This document shows positions 1 through 7,318 of a stretch of DNA of 64,000 nt, piece by piece. The notes beneath the pieces were generated by a model that did not search any database, had not been told where the DNA came from, and worked only from the letters and a program-made list of their open reading frames with translations. A program made the position numbers and the translations under genes. The stretch comes from Shimazuella alba (GTDB lineage Bacteria > Bacillota > Bacilli > Thermoactinomycetales > Thermoactinomycetaceae), in the NCBI RefSeq assembly GCF_009831235.1, contig NZ_WUUL01000012.1, forward strand, positions 1 to 64,000, in the 5' to 3' direction. Each line of letters begins with the position of its first letter. Position 1 is the first letter of the stretch.

Positions 1-26
1 AGCATTCTTAATAAAGAATGCTTTTT
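1..26 (+). terminator. Rho-independent terminator at left edge
   Basis: A 9-bp perfect stem (positions 1-9 with 14-22) with a 4-nt loop is followed by five T on the plus strand. It probably ends a plus-strand gene to the left of the window. The minus-strand XRE gene converges on it. Confidence 0.75.
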
Positions 27-51
27 GTGTGTTTTTATTAGTTTAGTTCAG

Positions 52-531
52 TTAGTTCAATGTTTGAATCCAGTTGTCTTCTTTCCCTGTTAATTCTTGA
101 AATTTGGTATAGATAAAAACCTGATCAAATGAACTGTACCATCTTCTATAGTTTTCATCTAATATACGGTAATGATGAGTAATAATATTTTGTTGCACAA
201 TAAATCCATTACTATTTTCTTTTTCTACCCACCACACTTTCCCGCCTAATGTTTTTGGTTTTTCCCCACCGTAGTGATGATGAGTAATTGTTTTTACTAC
301 TTCCAATGGAGCTCCACCCAGTGCGTTTTGCAAAATAACACTCTCTTCAAATAAAGCAGTCAGTGCAACAACATGCATCCAACTAGCAGCTTGTCGTCCT
401 TTTTCTATTTGTACCAGCGTTTTCTTTGATAATCCCAGCTTCTCCGCCATTTCTTCTTGTGTATAGGAAAACTCTGTTCTTACTAATTTAAATTGACGTG
501 ATAGTAGACTTATTAACTCATCTTTCCCCAT
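52..531 (-). CDS. XRE-family helix-turn-helix transcriptional regulator
   Basis: This is a cytoplasmic DNA-binding regulator. Residues about 15-60 form an XRE helix-turn-helix, with the recognisable stretch YTQEEMAEKLGLSKKTLVQIEKG. The C-terminal 90 residues are aromatic and His-rich (THHHYGG, ITHHYRILDE) and match no effector domain I recognise; in this family such tails usually dimerise or sense a ligand. I chose the ATG at 531 because GAGGTGA lies five bases upstream, rather than the GTG at 540. The gene stands alone and its targets are unknown. I am sure of the HTH class but not of the role. Confidence 0.85.
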   Translation of the reverse strand: MGKDELISLLSRQFKLVRTEFSYTQEEMAEKLGLSKKTLVQIEKGRQAASWMHVVALTALFEESVILQNALGGAPLEVVKTITHHHYGGEKPKTLGGKVWWVEKENSNGFIVQQNIITHHYRILDENYRRWYSSFDQVFIYTKFQELTGKEDNWIQTLN

Positions 532-686
532 AGGTGTCACCTCTGATTCTTTATGTGTAATTTTACACCCATATGTGAATATTGTAAATAATCTGTTTCC
601 AAATAATATACGCTAGAGGCGGATTTGGCACATTCTAAGTGTATGTGTAGGCACACTTTTCCCCATGCTATTTGATTATATATGTC

Positions 687-715
687 AAAAAAGCAGGCTA
701 ATTTCGCCTACTTTT
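687..715 (-). terminator. Terminator of the Yip1 gene
   Basis: Read on the minus strand, AAGTAGGC pairs with GCCTGCTT (one G-T wobble) around a short loop and is followed by a T run. It sits just beyond the stop of the Yip1 gene. Confidence 0.75.
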
Positions 716-721
716 ATATTT

Positions 722-1351
722 CTAACCTTGTGGAGTCAAAATAAAACTACTAATTAATATGGGTAAATACCACATCACAAAAGTCGTTACTACTGCAACT
801 GAAACAGGTACACGCAGTATCGTTGCGTATCCAATAGAAGCAATTACCCAGTTCCACACTGTAAAAATAGTCACAAAACCAAGTGCAATAGACAGATGTC
901 CTACTGATAATTGAAAAACATCTTGAAGACTGTATGTAAGAATGGCTAATTTCCACTCCAAAATATGGGTAATCGCTTGCAAAATTAATCCAAGTGTAGG
1001 GATCACTTGCAAGAAAATGGCTAATGAGAATAAAGGCTTGATACTTACGCTGCTATGAAAAGCTTTAGCTACTCCATATACAATAAAGGCAATAATAAAT
1101 ATGGATAGTAGAAAAGTAAGAAGATCCGACAGCAATAATCCAGCTGACATATATGTATAAGATATGGTTGGAGGTGTTTGTACAGAATTCAAATCCCATT
1201 CTTCCGTTTTTACACGAGTTAGAAATAACATTGCAATTACATGTAATGTACTGAGAATAGCCAAAGGAATCCAAATAATTGGCTGTTCCTTTAGACGTTG
1301 AAATTCTATTTGAGGTCTCCAAATCATCCCCCATAAAGACGGTTTTTTCAA
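722..1351 (-). CDS. Yip1 family integral membrane protein
   Basis: About 209 residues with five or six hydrophobic helices. The first follows a short cytoplasmic segment (KKPSLWGMIWRPQIEFQRLK), which is the typical opening of bacterial Yip1-domain proteins. The function of bacterial members is unknown; they sit in the cytoplasmic membrane. I chose the TTG at 1351 because AAGGGG lies seven bases upstream; the reading frame stays open to 1405 but without a ribosome site there. It is a single gene with its own terminator downstream. Confidence 0.75.
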   Translation of the reverse strand: MKKPSLWGMIWRPQIEFQRLKEQPIIWIPLAILSTLHVIAMLFLTRVKTEEWDLNSVQTPPTISYTYMSAGLLLSDLLTFLLSIFIIAFIVYGVAKAFHSSVSIKPLFSLAIFLQVIPTLGLILQAITHILEWKLAILTYSLQDVFQLSVGHLSIALGFVTIFTVWNWVIASIGYATILRVPVSVAVVTTFVMWYLPILISSFILTPQG

Positions 1352-1517
1352 ATCGTATCCCCTTCTTTTTTGTTGAAATTCACCTATAAAATAATTAGAT
1401 ACCAATTCAGAATTTTAAGGTATGAGCTAGGTATATTTTACATTTTGTATGACTTGGTATCCTATGAAATAATAATACCATATAAGCATAAACACGTATT
1501 CTTTTGAGGTGTATAAA

Positions 1518-2012
1518 ATGGATCAAACACAATATGAATGGGTTAAAAAAACAAGAAATGATCTTTTAGACTTTTGCGAAGAAATAGAGCAAAATGATTT
1601 CACACGCCAAATGTCGGGATTTGGATTTCCATCTATTCGCAATCTTCTTGTGCATATAGCAGATTGTTATATTGGCTGGATTGGTTCTTTCGTTCTGTTT
1701 CAAACCAAAAAGCCACTTACTCCAAAAGAATTTCTCCATCAAATGGGTGTAAAAGCTGTCCGAGAACGTTTTCAGCAATCTGATAGATATGTGGAGCAAT
1801 TTTTTCAAACATTGTCTCACGAACAAAGAAATACACTTATTACGAAAGAAATCCCTTGGTGAAATACAGAAGAAATCCTTTCGATTACCCCCAACAAACT
1901 GCTACTTCACGTTGTAACCCATGAATTCCACCATAAAGGGCAAATTGTTGCAATGGCTCGACAAATGGGATATGAGGAAATCCCTAATACAGATATTCTT
2001 GGTACGGATTGA
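1518..2012 (+). pseudogene. DinB-family gene interrupted by one in-frame TGA
   Basis: The frame begins at ATG 1518 behind GAGGTG and encodes the N-terminal part of a DinB/YfiT four-helix metalloenzyme-like protein (IRNLLVHIADCYIGWIG carries the first metal-ligand His). A TGA at 1860-1862 stops it after IPW. The same frame then continues without a shift to the TGA at 2010-2012 and encodes the missing C-terminal helix, with the second conserved motif HVVTHEFHHKGQIVAMARQM. The fused length of about 164 residues is normal for the family. DinB proteins often act as thiol-dependent transferases. A TGG to TGA change is the simplest explanation; readthrough or a sequencing error is possible. Confidence 0.8.
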
Positions 2013-2025
2013 AATCTACACATAC

Positions 2026-2054
2026 AAAAGACCAGCTATACAAGCTGGTCTTTT
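2026..2054. terminator. Bidirectional terminator between DinB and MerR genes
   Basis: AAAAGACCAGCT and AGCTGGTCTTTT form a perfect stem with a short loop, giving a T run on both strands. It serves the two convergent genes. Confidence 0.85.
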
Positions 2055-2057
2055 GCG

Positions 2058-2816
2058 TTAAACATTGGTATATTCACGAATGGCATCTCGTAAAAATTTT
2101 GCTAATCCAGGTTGATGCTTATCATAGTAATCTCTAAATCTCTCATCATCTACATACATTTGCACTAAACCCATATGGGCTTCTTTGCTATAATCATTCC
2201 AAAAAAATGTAAGCCATTGTCTGTGAAGTTCAGCAGCTTTCTGGGCGACTTGGCTTATAGGTTTTCCACTTTTATATGCTTCTAGCAGTGTATCCATTAC
2301 TTCTTTTTCTAATCTAGTTACTTCCTCATAATCGGATTGGGACATATTTTTTAGTTTTTCATTTGAGCTATTTGCCGCATTATCGCCATATTTTCCACGG
2401 ACTTCTTTACCATATTTTACTTCGTTTTCATCAATGAGATTTTGTTTAAAACCTTCAAATTTCTCTTTATCTGACATTTTCACTCTCCCTTCTTGTGCTG
2501 CAATAGTTTTTTTGACATTGGAGATGAGTGCTTCCAACTGCTCTTTTTTCTCGAGTAGTTGATCATGGTGTTGTTTCAAAGCTTCAATTTTATCGAAGTT
2601 TGGCGCATGAATAGCCTCTTGTATTTTATCTAAGGAGAATCCAAGCTCTCGGTAAAAGAGGATCTGTTGAAGACAGTCCACTTCTTTTTGTTCGTATATC
2701 CGATAACCCGATGAATTAATTTTAGCTGGCTTTAACAGACCTATCTCATCATAAAACCGTAGCGTTCTAGAGCTAACACCTGCTAGTTGAGCTAGTTTCA
2801 AAACGGTGTATTCCAT
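2058..2816 (-). CDS. MerR-family activator with TipAS drug-binding domain (TipAL/Mta type)
   Basis: The N-terminal 70 residues are a MerR winged helix (LAQLAGVSSRTLRFYDEIGLL), followed by a dimerising coiled coil (about 75-110) and a C-terminal TipAS antibiotic-recognition domain (about 120-250, ending DAIREYTNV). The length of 252 residues equals Streptomyces TipAL and Bacillus Mta. Known members bind thiopeptides or other drugs and activate their own promoter and multidrug pumps by untwisting a 19-bp spacer. A dyad promoter lies directly upstream, so autoregulation is likely. No pump gene is adjacent, so targets elsewhere are possible. Confidence 0.9.
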   Translation of the reverse strand: MEYTVLKLAQLAGVSSRTLRFYDEIGLLKPAKINSSGYRIYEQKEVDCLQQILFYRELGFSLDKIQEAIHAPNFDKIEALKQHHDQLLEKKEQLEALISNVKKTIAAQEGRVKMSDKEKFEGFKQNLIDENEVKYGKEVRGKYGDNAANSSNEKLKNMSQSDYEEVTRLEKEVMDTLLEAYKSGKPISQVAQKAAELHRQWLTFFWNDYSKEAHMGLVQMYVDDERFRDYYDKHQPGLAKFLRDAIREYTNV

Positions 2817-2839
2817 TCCTCCACCCCCTAGCTACATTT

Positions 2840-2870
2840 ACGATATACCTTAACGTTATGGTAAGGTCAA
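2840..2870 (-). promoter_or_regulatory. MerR-type promoter with dyad in the spacer
   Basis: On the minus strand TTGACC (2870-2865) is followed by a CCTTA...TAAGG dyad and a TATATC/TATCGT -10 region. The spacing is 17 bp to the first and 19 bp to the second candidate. A long spacer holding a dyad is the hallmark of MerR-activated promoters. It precedes the TipAS regulator gene by about 25 bases. Confidence 0.6.
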
Positions 2871-2962
2871 ACTTTTTTTAATTAGTCTCTGTTAAATCTT
2901 CATATTGATATTTGCATGATATTGAAGTGTATACTTCTGGTAAATGCTTTTCTTATACTTGT

Positions 2963-3433
2963 TCAATTGGCCGTACATATACCATTATTTTTTAAATCCT
3001 TTCTGATTGTTTCTTTCCATTTATTGATGTTGTTGATTGCATTCTCCTCTCCACCACTATATAAATCTTCCATTGTCAATGACCATCTTCTATATATACG
3101 TTTTCTTTTGTGGTTTGGCAGCGGATTGGTTATTTTGCCAACTTTTAAAATTAGTTCTCTATTTTTCCTAAGAATATAAGCCGTATCCCAATCATTATCA
3201 AAAGCTTCGATGAATAAGTTTATCAAATGATTATATCCATCTTTCGTATAGTTAGATGGGTGTTGAATCATATAACAAGAAACAAGCCAAAAATGTAAAT
3301 CATATAATTTAGGATCGTTATGCTCCCAAACCAGTGGGAATTGAAACATCTCATAGCAGGAAAGTCCATCTGTTTCATTTGCTCCACATTCCATACATTT
3401 ACCAGACTTCATTATAGTATCATTGTCAACCAT
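2963..3433 (-). CDS. Conserved hypothetical protein, DUF5946-like
   Basis: About 156 residues, soluble. An N-terminal CMECGA plus a later Cys suggests a small metal or structural site. A central region (HFWLVSCYMIQHPSNYTKDG) matches my memory of the DUF5946 family, whose function is unknown. I chose ATG 3433, which has GGAGG ten bases upstream; an ATG at 3451 also exists but lacks a ribosome site. The gene stands alone between the MerR promoter and an empty 200-base spacer. Confidence 0.6.
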   Translation of the reverse strand: MVDNDTIMKSGKCMECGANETDGLSCYEMFQFPLVWEHNDPKLYDLHFWLVSCYMIQHPSNYTKDGYNHLINLFIEAFDNDWDTAYILRKNRELILKVGKITNPLPNHKRKRIYRRWSLTMEDLYSGGEENAINNINKWKETIRKDLKNNGICTAN

Positions 3434-3675
3434 TGCAGTTAAATCCTCCATATAAAAAATTACATTTCTCTCATTTCATTTATTCTTTCACGTAACGTAA
3501 AGGTAAATGGTTATTTAACTAGCCTAACCCAATCGTTGAATAAGAACTACGTATTAATCATGGTATAAACCTTTTACAGCATACAACCATATGGATATCA
3601 ATCGATAATATATTTTAATCCTACCCTCCAAATTGCTTTTTCTTGTAGTAAGCTATTTATTCTTAAACTACCCTT

Positions 3676-4038
3676 TTATATTTTGCGTAAATCCACCCAT
3701 TCCTTCACTAAGTACTTTGGTGCTGCACGCAAATATGCCTCTTGAATCAGCTCTGTTAATTCTCCCCAATCTTCCTCTTGTGGATTTAGAATAGAAATCC
3801 AACCATGCCGACCTATATATGGAGTCACGAAAAACTTCTCTTTTTGGATAAGAATCTCTTGGGTCTCGTGATTCGATTTCAAACATAAACCCGCTCTGCC
3901 TGTTATTTTCACAAAAGATCTTCCATGTACTTGAAAAGTAATATTACCAAACCCATCTTCTATTTCTACTGTTTCACGAAGAGTACTGCAAACCTTTCGT
4001 GTATTTGCAATAAGAACTTCTTGTGCTGAAGATTGCAT
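3676..4038 (-). CDS. MmcQ/YjbR family protein
   Basis: A 120-residue protein with the YjbR fold. GRAGLCLKSN followed later by YIGRHGWISI is the family's conserved core, and the C-terminus (YLRAAPKYLVKEW) is the usual last helix. The family is described as having a double-wing DNA-binding-like fold, but no biochemical role is firmly known. The start at ATG 4038 has GAGGAG nine bases upstream. It appears monocistronic, about 100 bases downstream of the PC4-like gene. Confidence 0.8.
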   Translation of the reverse strand: MQSSAQEVLIANTRKVCSTLRETVEIEDGFGNITFQVHGRSFVKITGRAGLCLKSNHETQEILIQKEKFFVTPYIGRHGWISILNPQEEDWGELTELIQEAYLRAAPKYLVKEWVDLRKI

Positions 4039-4138
4039 ATTTCTACACTCCTCTTCCTGTTTTTCTAAATGAATGTCTGATAGAAAAAAGACTTAGAATA
4101 TCTCATCCTAAATCTTTTCACATACTCGCTAGAAAGAG

Positions 4139-4360
4139 TTATAAATTCATATCATTTAGTAAATCACGCAATACTCTTAATTCTTCGCTTGTAAACGTAA
4201 CACCTTTGCCCATTTTCACATGTTCTGGATCCCATTCTCTCAGGTCATACTTTTCTTTTTTGCCATTCCAGCTGATCAGATTTAATTCCTTTTTCCATCC
4301 TTTTGGAGATTCAGAGAGAACACCTAAGGTTTTTTTGATCTCATACTTTATTTCTGCCAT
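4139..4360 (-). CDS. YdbC/PC4-family single-stranded nucleic acid binding protein
   Basis: A 73-residue protein with the PC4 fold. The markers KELNLISWNG, KYDLREWDPEH and KMGKGVTF are those of Bacillus and Lactococcus YdbC. The family binds single-stranded DNA as a dimer and is related to eukaryotic transcription coactivator PC4. I chose ATG 4360 because AAGGGGAT lies seven bases upstream; an ATG at 4369 overlaps that site. The start overlaps the end of the upstream GNAT gene by 20 bases, so the two are co-transcribed and translationally coupled. Confidence 0.85.
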   Translation of the reverse strand: MAEIKYEIKKTLGVLSESPKGWKKELNLISWNGKKEKYDLREWDPEHVKMGKGVTFTSEELRVLRDLLNDMNL

Positions 4361-4790
4361 CGAAAACATCCCCTTGAATTTGTTTATGTTGGTTAATTGT
4401 GATATAAATCAATCCATTTGCAAATGTTCGGAAACCTAGATTCTTATAGTACTCCATATTTTCATCAGTGGTAAACAGCTGAATTGCTAACTTACACTCC
4501 CTACACTTTGTCACCATTTTATTTATCATATTTTTGCCTATACCTCTACGACGATAATCTGGATCCACAATTAGCCCTGATACCAATGCTACAGTAATCC
4601 CATCTGAAATTAATCTTCCTGTACCTACTAATTTACTTTGTTCATATGCACTAATGACATACCAACTGTTGCTGATAGCCTGATGTAATGATTCTTTTGT
4701 TAAATGTAGAAAATCATTCCACTGTTCCGTCTCGTAAAGTGTAAATAAATCAAGAGCATTTGGAGTTTCTTCCGTATAAATAATCCCCAA
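4341..4790 (-). CDS. GNAT family N-acetyltransferase
   Basis: A 149-residue acetyl-CoA-dependent acetyltransferase. The acetyl-CoA pyrophosphate loop is visible as VDPDYRRRGIGKNMI (about 77-91), with a C-terminal YYKNLGFRTFANG beta-strand region. The substrate is unknown. The frame begins at TTG 4790; there is no ATG nearby and the ribosome site is weak, so the start is less certain than the domain. It overlaps the YdbC-like gene. Confidence 0.8.
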   Translation of the reverse strand: MGIIYTEETPNALDLFTLYETEQWNDFLHLTKESLHQAISNSWYVISAYEQSKLVGTGRLISDGITVALVSGLIVDPDYRRRGIGKNMINKMVTKCRECKLAIQLFTTDENMEYYKNLGFRTFANGLIYITINQHKQIQGDVFDGRNKV

Positions 4791-4840
4791 TACCTACCAG
4801 ACTCTCCTTTTTCTATATAATTACTGTGAACTATTATATC

Positions 4841-4871
4841 AAAAAACCATGACCTCCTCAGAGACCATGGT
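4841..4871 (-). terminator. Strong minus-strand terminator upstream of the GNAT gene
   Basis: An 11-bp stem (4846-4856 with 4861-4871, two G-T wobbles) with loop CTCA is followed on the minus strand by six T. No gene on that strand lies immediately upstream of it, so it may be an attenuator in the leader of the GNAT-YdbC operon. The rest of the 4791-5107 interval shows no gene. Confidence 0.7.
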
Positions 4872-5046
4872 GAATATGAATAAACGCGGACTTTTTAATG
4901 GTGGTAGCATCTATACCTTATTTGGTAGTTATAAGTCTTTGGACTATTTTTTTTAATTTCTTTTGTTTCCATCTATGAAAATAGCACAAAAGACCATTAT
5001 TCCATATACCACATATTTGCTCATCATTTCAATAAAAAATAATTCC

Positions 5047-5075
5047 TTCCTTGTTTTCTGCAAACGGGATATAAT
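5047..5075 (+). promoter_or_regulatory. Sigma-A-like promoter of the G+C-rich orphan
   Basis: A perfect TATAAT at 5070-5075 has a weak -35 (TTCCTT) 17 bases upstream. It lies 32 bases before the ATG of the orphan gene, and the composition switches from AT-rich to G+C-rich just after it. Confidence 0.55.
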
Positions 5076-5107
5076 AGAAAAAAGTTGGCACTAGGGAAGG
5101 ATTCCCC

Positions 5108-5515
5108 ATGGGTAAGGTCCACATCGACGGACAGGAATACCCCTACGAGAACGGTGGTGAAATCTACATCAGCAACAGAACTGGTGGTGCTTTCGCCATC
5201 GGAGACAATGCCGTGGTGAAGTCGTACAACTACTCTCCGGCTCCGGCTAAGCCGGTCGCTGCTCCCAGTGGGCTGAAGCTCAAGCCGGGGATGGGGTTCG
5301 TAGAGGTCTTCTTCGATGGGCATTTCGTCAAGTTCGTGGGTGAAGAAACCATGATCTCTCCGACTTCAAGGACTCACTTCAGCATCGGCGGTATCCCGCT
5401 GGTCTACCGAGAAGGAGAAGGCAAGCTCTACCTCGAGGAAAACAACGTCGAGCTCACCAACGAGACAGCAGACGTGTTCCGTTCGAAGGGCGTAGAGGTC
5501 CACTTCGGTTGCTAA
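5108..5515 (+). CDS. G+C-rich orphan gene, unknown function
   Basis: A 135-residue soluble, beta-rich, Gly-rich protein that I do not recognise. The N-terminus reads MGKVHIDGQEYPYENGGE, a Pro/Ala linker (SPAPAKPVAAP) lies near 44-54, and the protein ends in Cys. It looks like two small beta domains. GGGAAGG lies eight bases upstream of the ATG. Base and codon use differ sharply from the neighbours: third positions are mostly G or C (CTC, GTC, ATC, AAC), so it was probably acquired, possibly from an actinobacterium or phage. It has its own promoter and terminator. A unit of similar design lies at 62514-62933. Confidence 0.75.
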   Translation: MGKVHIDGQEYPYENGGEIYISNRTGGAFAIGDNAVVKSYNYSPAPAKPVAAPSGLKLKPGMGFVEVFFDGHFVKFVGEETMISPTSRTHFSIGGIPLVYREGEGKLYLEENNVELTNETADVFRSKGVEVHFGC

Positions 5516-5571
5516 CTCTAGGGTCGAAACTGCTCTAGAGCTAACTGCTGACCTGTCGTAGGTTGGCAACT

Positions 5572-5619
5572 GGGCATGTCACATTCGATAAAGAATGAGG
5601 CGTGCCCGGTCTGGTTTTT
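5572..5619 (+). terminator. Terminator of the G+C-rich orphan
   Basis: GGGCA...TGCCC encloses CATTC...GAATG, giving a two-part stem followed by GGTTTTT. It is G+C-rich like the gene it follows. Confidence 0.7.
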
Positions 5620-5814
5620 ATCGGTTAATAATTCTAAAAATAGTGATCGCAATTATGTAATTGAATCTAATAAATAAGTATGAGAAATGGGAGAATCACT
5701 GAAAGGACCCTCTTTTTTCTTTATCTTTGATAAACGTTATGTACCTCTGATGTTTCATTGTACCATCTATATCGAATTTATAATCAACTTCTCTGATTAA
5801 CAGCGCAAAAAATT

Positions 5815-5925
5815 AAAAAGTACTCCCTACTGCTTGTTTGTAGAAGATACTGACCCTCACGAAATTATTTTTGCCCAGAAAATCTAGAGTAAATTCGTAT
5901 TCCACAAAAATGAGGAGTACTTTTT
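5815..5925. repeat. 12-bp perfect inverted repeat enclosing 87 bases
   Basis: AAAAAGTACTCC at 5815-5826 is matched exactly by GGAGTACTTTTT at 5914-5925. The interior holds no open frame. It could be a small MITE-like element or a structured RNA. The flanking 5620-6049 interval shows no gene. Confidence 0.55.
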
Positions 5926-6049
5926 AAGAAACCTATTAAAAATTAATCGCAGACATAAAACACGAGTCTGCTTTTCTTTCCTACATTTTTTACTCATTCT
6001 AAAAAAATGTTGATTCAACACCCACATCGGATGACAACCTACCTATCGT

Positions 6050-6226
6050 TCAACTTCCGCCACCACAGGAACCACAACTACTACAAAATGAACGGCTGCT
6101 ACATGAACCTCCACCACTGCCGCCTGGACAACTGCTACTGCTATTTTTTCGTTTATCTCCATCATCGCAAAGTTCTCCACAGACACCCGCTATTCCAATT
6201 ACAAAAAATGACACAATAATATTCAT
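6050..6226 (-). CDS. Possible small Cys/Gly/Ser-rich membrane-anchored peptide
   Basis: About 58 residues: a hydrophobic N-terminal helix (NIIVSFFVIGIAG), a short charged stretch (DDGDKRK) and a tail almost purely Ser, Gly and Cys (SSCGSCGGGS). Such tails end several Bacillales membrane proteins of unknown function. There is no convincing ribosome site at ATG 6226 or 6232, so this may be a remnant or a chance frame. Confidence 0.35.
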   Translation of the reverse strand: MNIIVSFFVIGIAGVCGELCDDGDKRKNSSSSCPGGSGGGSCSSRSFCSSCGSCGGGS

Positions 6227-6655
6227 AACCATAATATCTATCAGAAATTCGCCAACTCTTCTAAGCGAAAGATGGTTTCTGTCTATATTATATCAATTTA
6301 TAATAATTACTGTATTTATACTTTGAATTATCTTTACACATAAAATTATATAATCTACATTTCTTTTTGTTCTGTATCCTTAGCAATGGAATCGATTCGA
6401 TATTATGTCTAAAAACTCAAAATTCGGTACGTTTTTTAGACCTCCATTTCTTCATCATGCCTCTGCTCCTTTTTTTATAACAAATTGATAATCTATCCTC
6501 ACTATTTATTCCTTTTCGACAGTATCTCTAGCTTTTTGTCTTCGCTATATGCTAAGAGAAATAAAAATGAAAATATAGATAAGAGCTGTTTCTATTTATC
6601 TATTAATCCATATGATAACAATAAGATTTCAAGTATAATCCAAGGAGGTTTTTTT
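6227..6655. other. Gene-free interval upstream of the glycan/kinase operon
   Basis: No convincing gene is seen. A hairpin (GTCTAAAAA with TTTTTTAGAC) lies at about 6406-6443. A plus-strand frame is open from 6485, but the first start with a ribosome site is GTG 6656, so 6485-6655 is treated as leader. Confidence 0.5.
6609..6617 (+). promoter_or_regulatory. Sigma-K/E-like -10 element (tentative)
   Basis: CATATGATA fits the sporulation sigma-K -10 pattern CATANNNTA and lies about 40 bases before the operon start. The -35 is weak (no clear AC 16 bases upstream). A TATAAT at 6634-6639 sits too close to the ribosome site to be the -10. Confidence 0.3.
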
Positions 6656-7318
6656 GTGATACCAGAATCGAGTGGTTTAAACCATAATGAACTCATCCAA
6701 GAAATCAACAAAATTAAAGTCACAAAGCCATTAACTAGAGAGGCTATCATTCATAATCCAACGGATTTATCTGTTATAAAAAACGAAAAAAGCCGGGCTG
6801 TCATTGGCATTGATGCAACACATTGTGCTGTCTTTTATACTGATGAGATAAAAGCAGAGAAAGAGTATGAAGCTCTTCGATCAGCTGCAAAAATAGGGAT
6901 AGCTCCGCAGGTTTTCGGAAGAAAAGGAACGTATGTAGTGATGGAGCCCATCCATGCACCTACTTTAGCAGACTATTTAGCCAATAGTTCCATAACATTA
7001 GATTTAACGAAGCAACTGCTTCAACTTCTGCACGATTTTGAAAAAATCGGATTTACTCGATCAGATCAAAAACCAGAGTATATCTATATGATGCCTGATA
7101 ACAGCTTGAAAGTTGTAAATCTATATCGACACAATAGATTACCAGCAAAAACACTTCCAAAACGCATCATGAGAGGTATGGGGAGTCAATTAGCGTTGTT
7201 TTTACAATACGTAAAAAAATTGGAACTAGATACTTATAGAAGATGGAGAAAACATCCTGATTTCAATTCCGTTTTGCTAAAAGCAAAAGAAGTCTCAAAA
7301 TTAAAAGGTAGTACGTAA
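6656..7318 (+). CDS. Pseudokinase, YrzF-like protein kinase fold
   Basis: A 220-residue protein clearly homologous along its length to the kinase at 17635-18261. Shared landmarks are KIGI-PxVF, ME...PTLADYL, FEKIGFxRxD, YIYMMP and a C-terminal RRWRKHPDF. The catalytic residues are lost: the VAIK-type Lys (RCVKIY in the homologue) reads HCAVFY, and the metal-binding Asp (KVIDL in the homologue) reads KVVNL. It is therefore probably a scaffold or regulator. GTG 6656 has AAGGAGGT seven bases upstream. It is the first gene of a five-gene operon, and its stop overlaps the next ATG by one base. Confidence 0.75.
   Translation: MIPESSGLNHNELIQEINKIKVTKPLTREAIIHNPTDLSVIKNEKSRAVIGIDATHCAVFYTDEIKAEKEYEALRSAAKIGIAPQVFGRKGTYVVMEPIHAPTLADYLANSSITLDLTKQLLQLLHDFEKIGFTRSDQKPEYIYMMPDNSLKVVNLYRHNRLPAKTLPKRIMRGMGSQLALFLQYVKKLELDTYRRWRKHPDFNSVLLKAKEVSKLKGST

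Noticed and set aside
4841-5000. T-box riboswitch for the GNAT-YdbC operon
   Set aside because: A terminator and a TCCGCG are present, but the essential TGG bulge sequence and a specifier stem are not seen.
6007-6219. Plus-strand His/Asn/Tyr-rich frame
   Set aside because: It is the complement of the Ser/Gly/Cys-rich minus-strand frame, has odd composition and no ribosome site.
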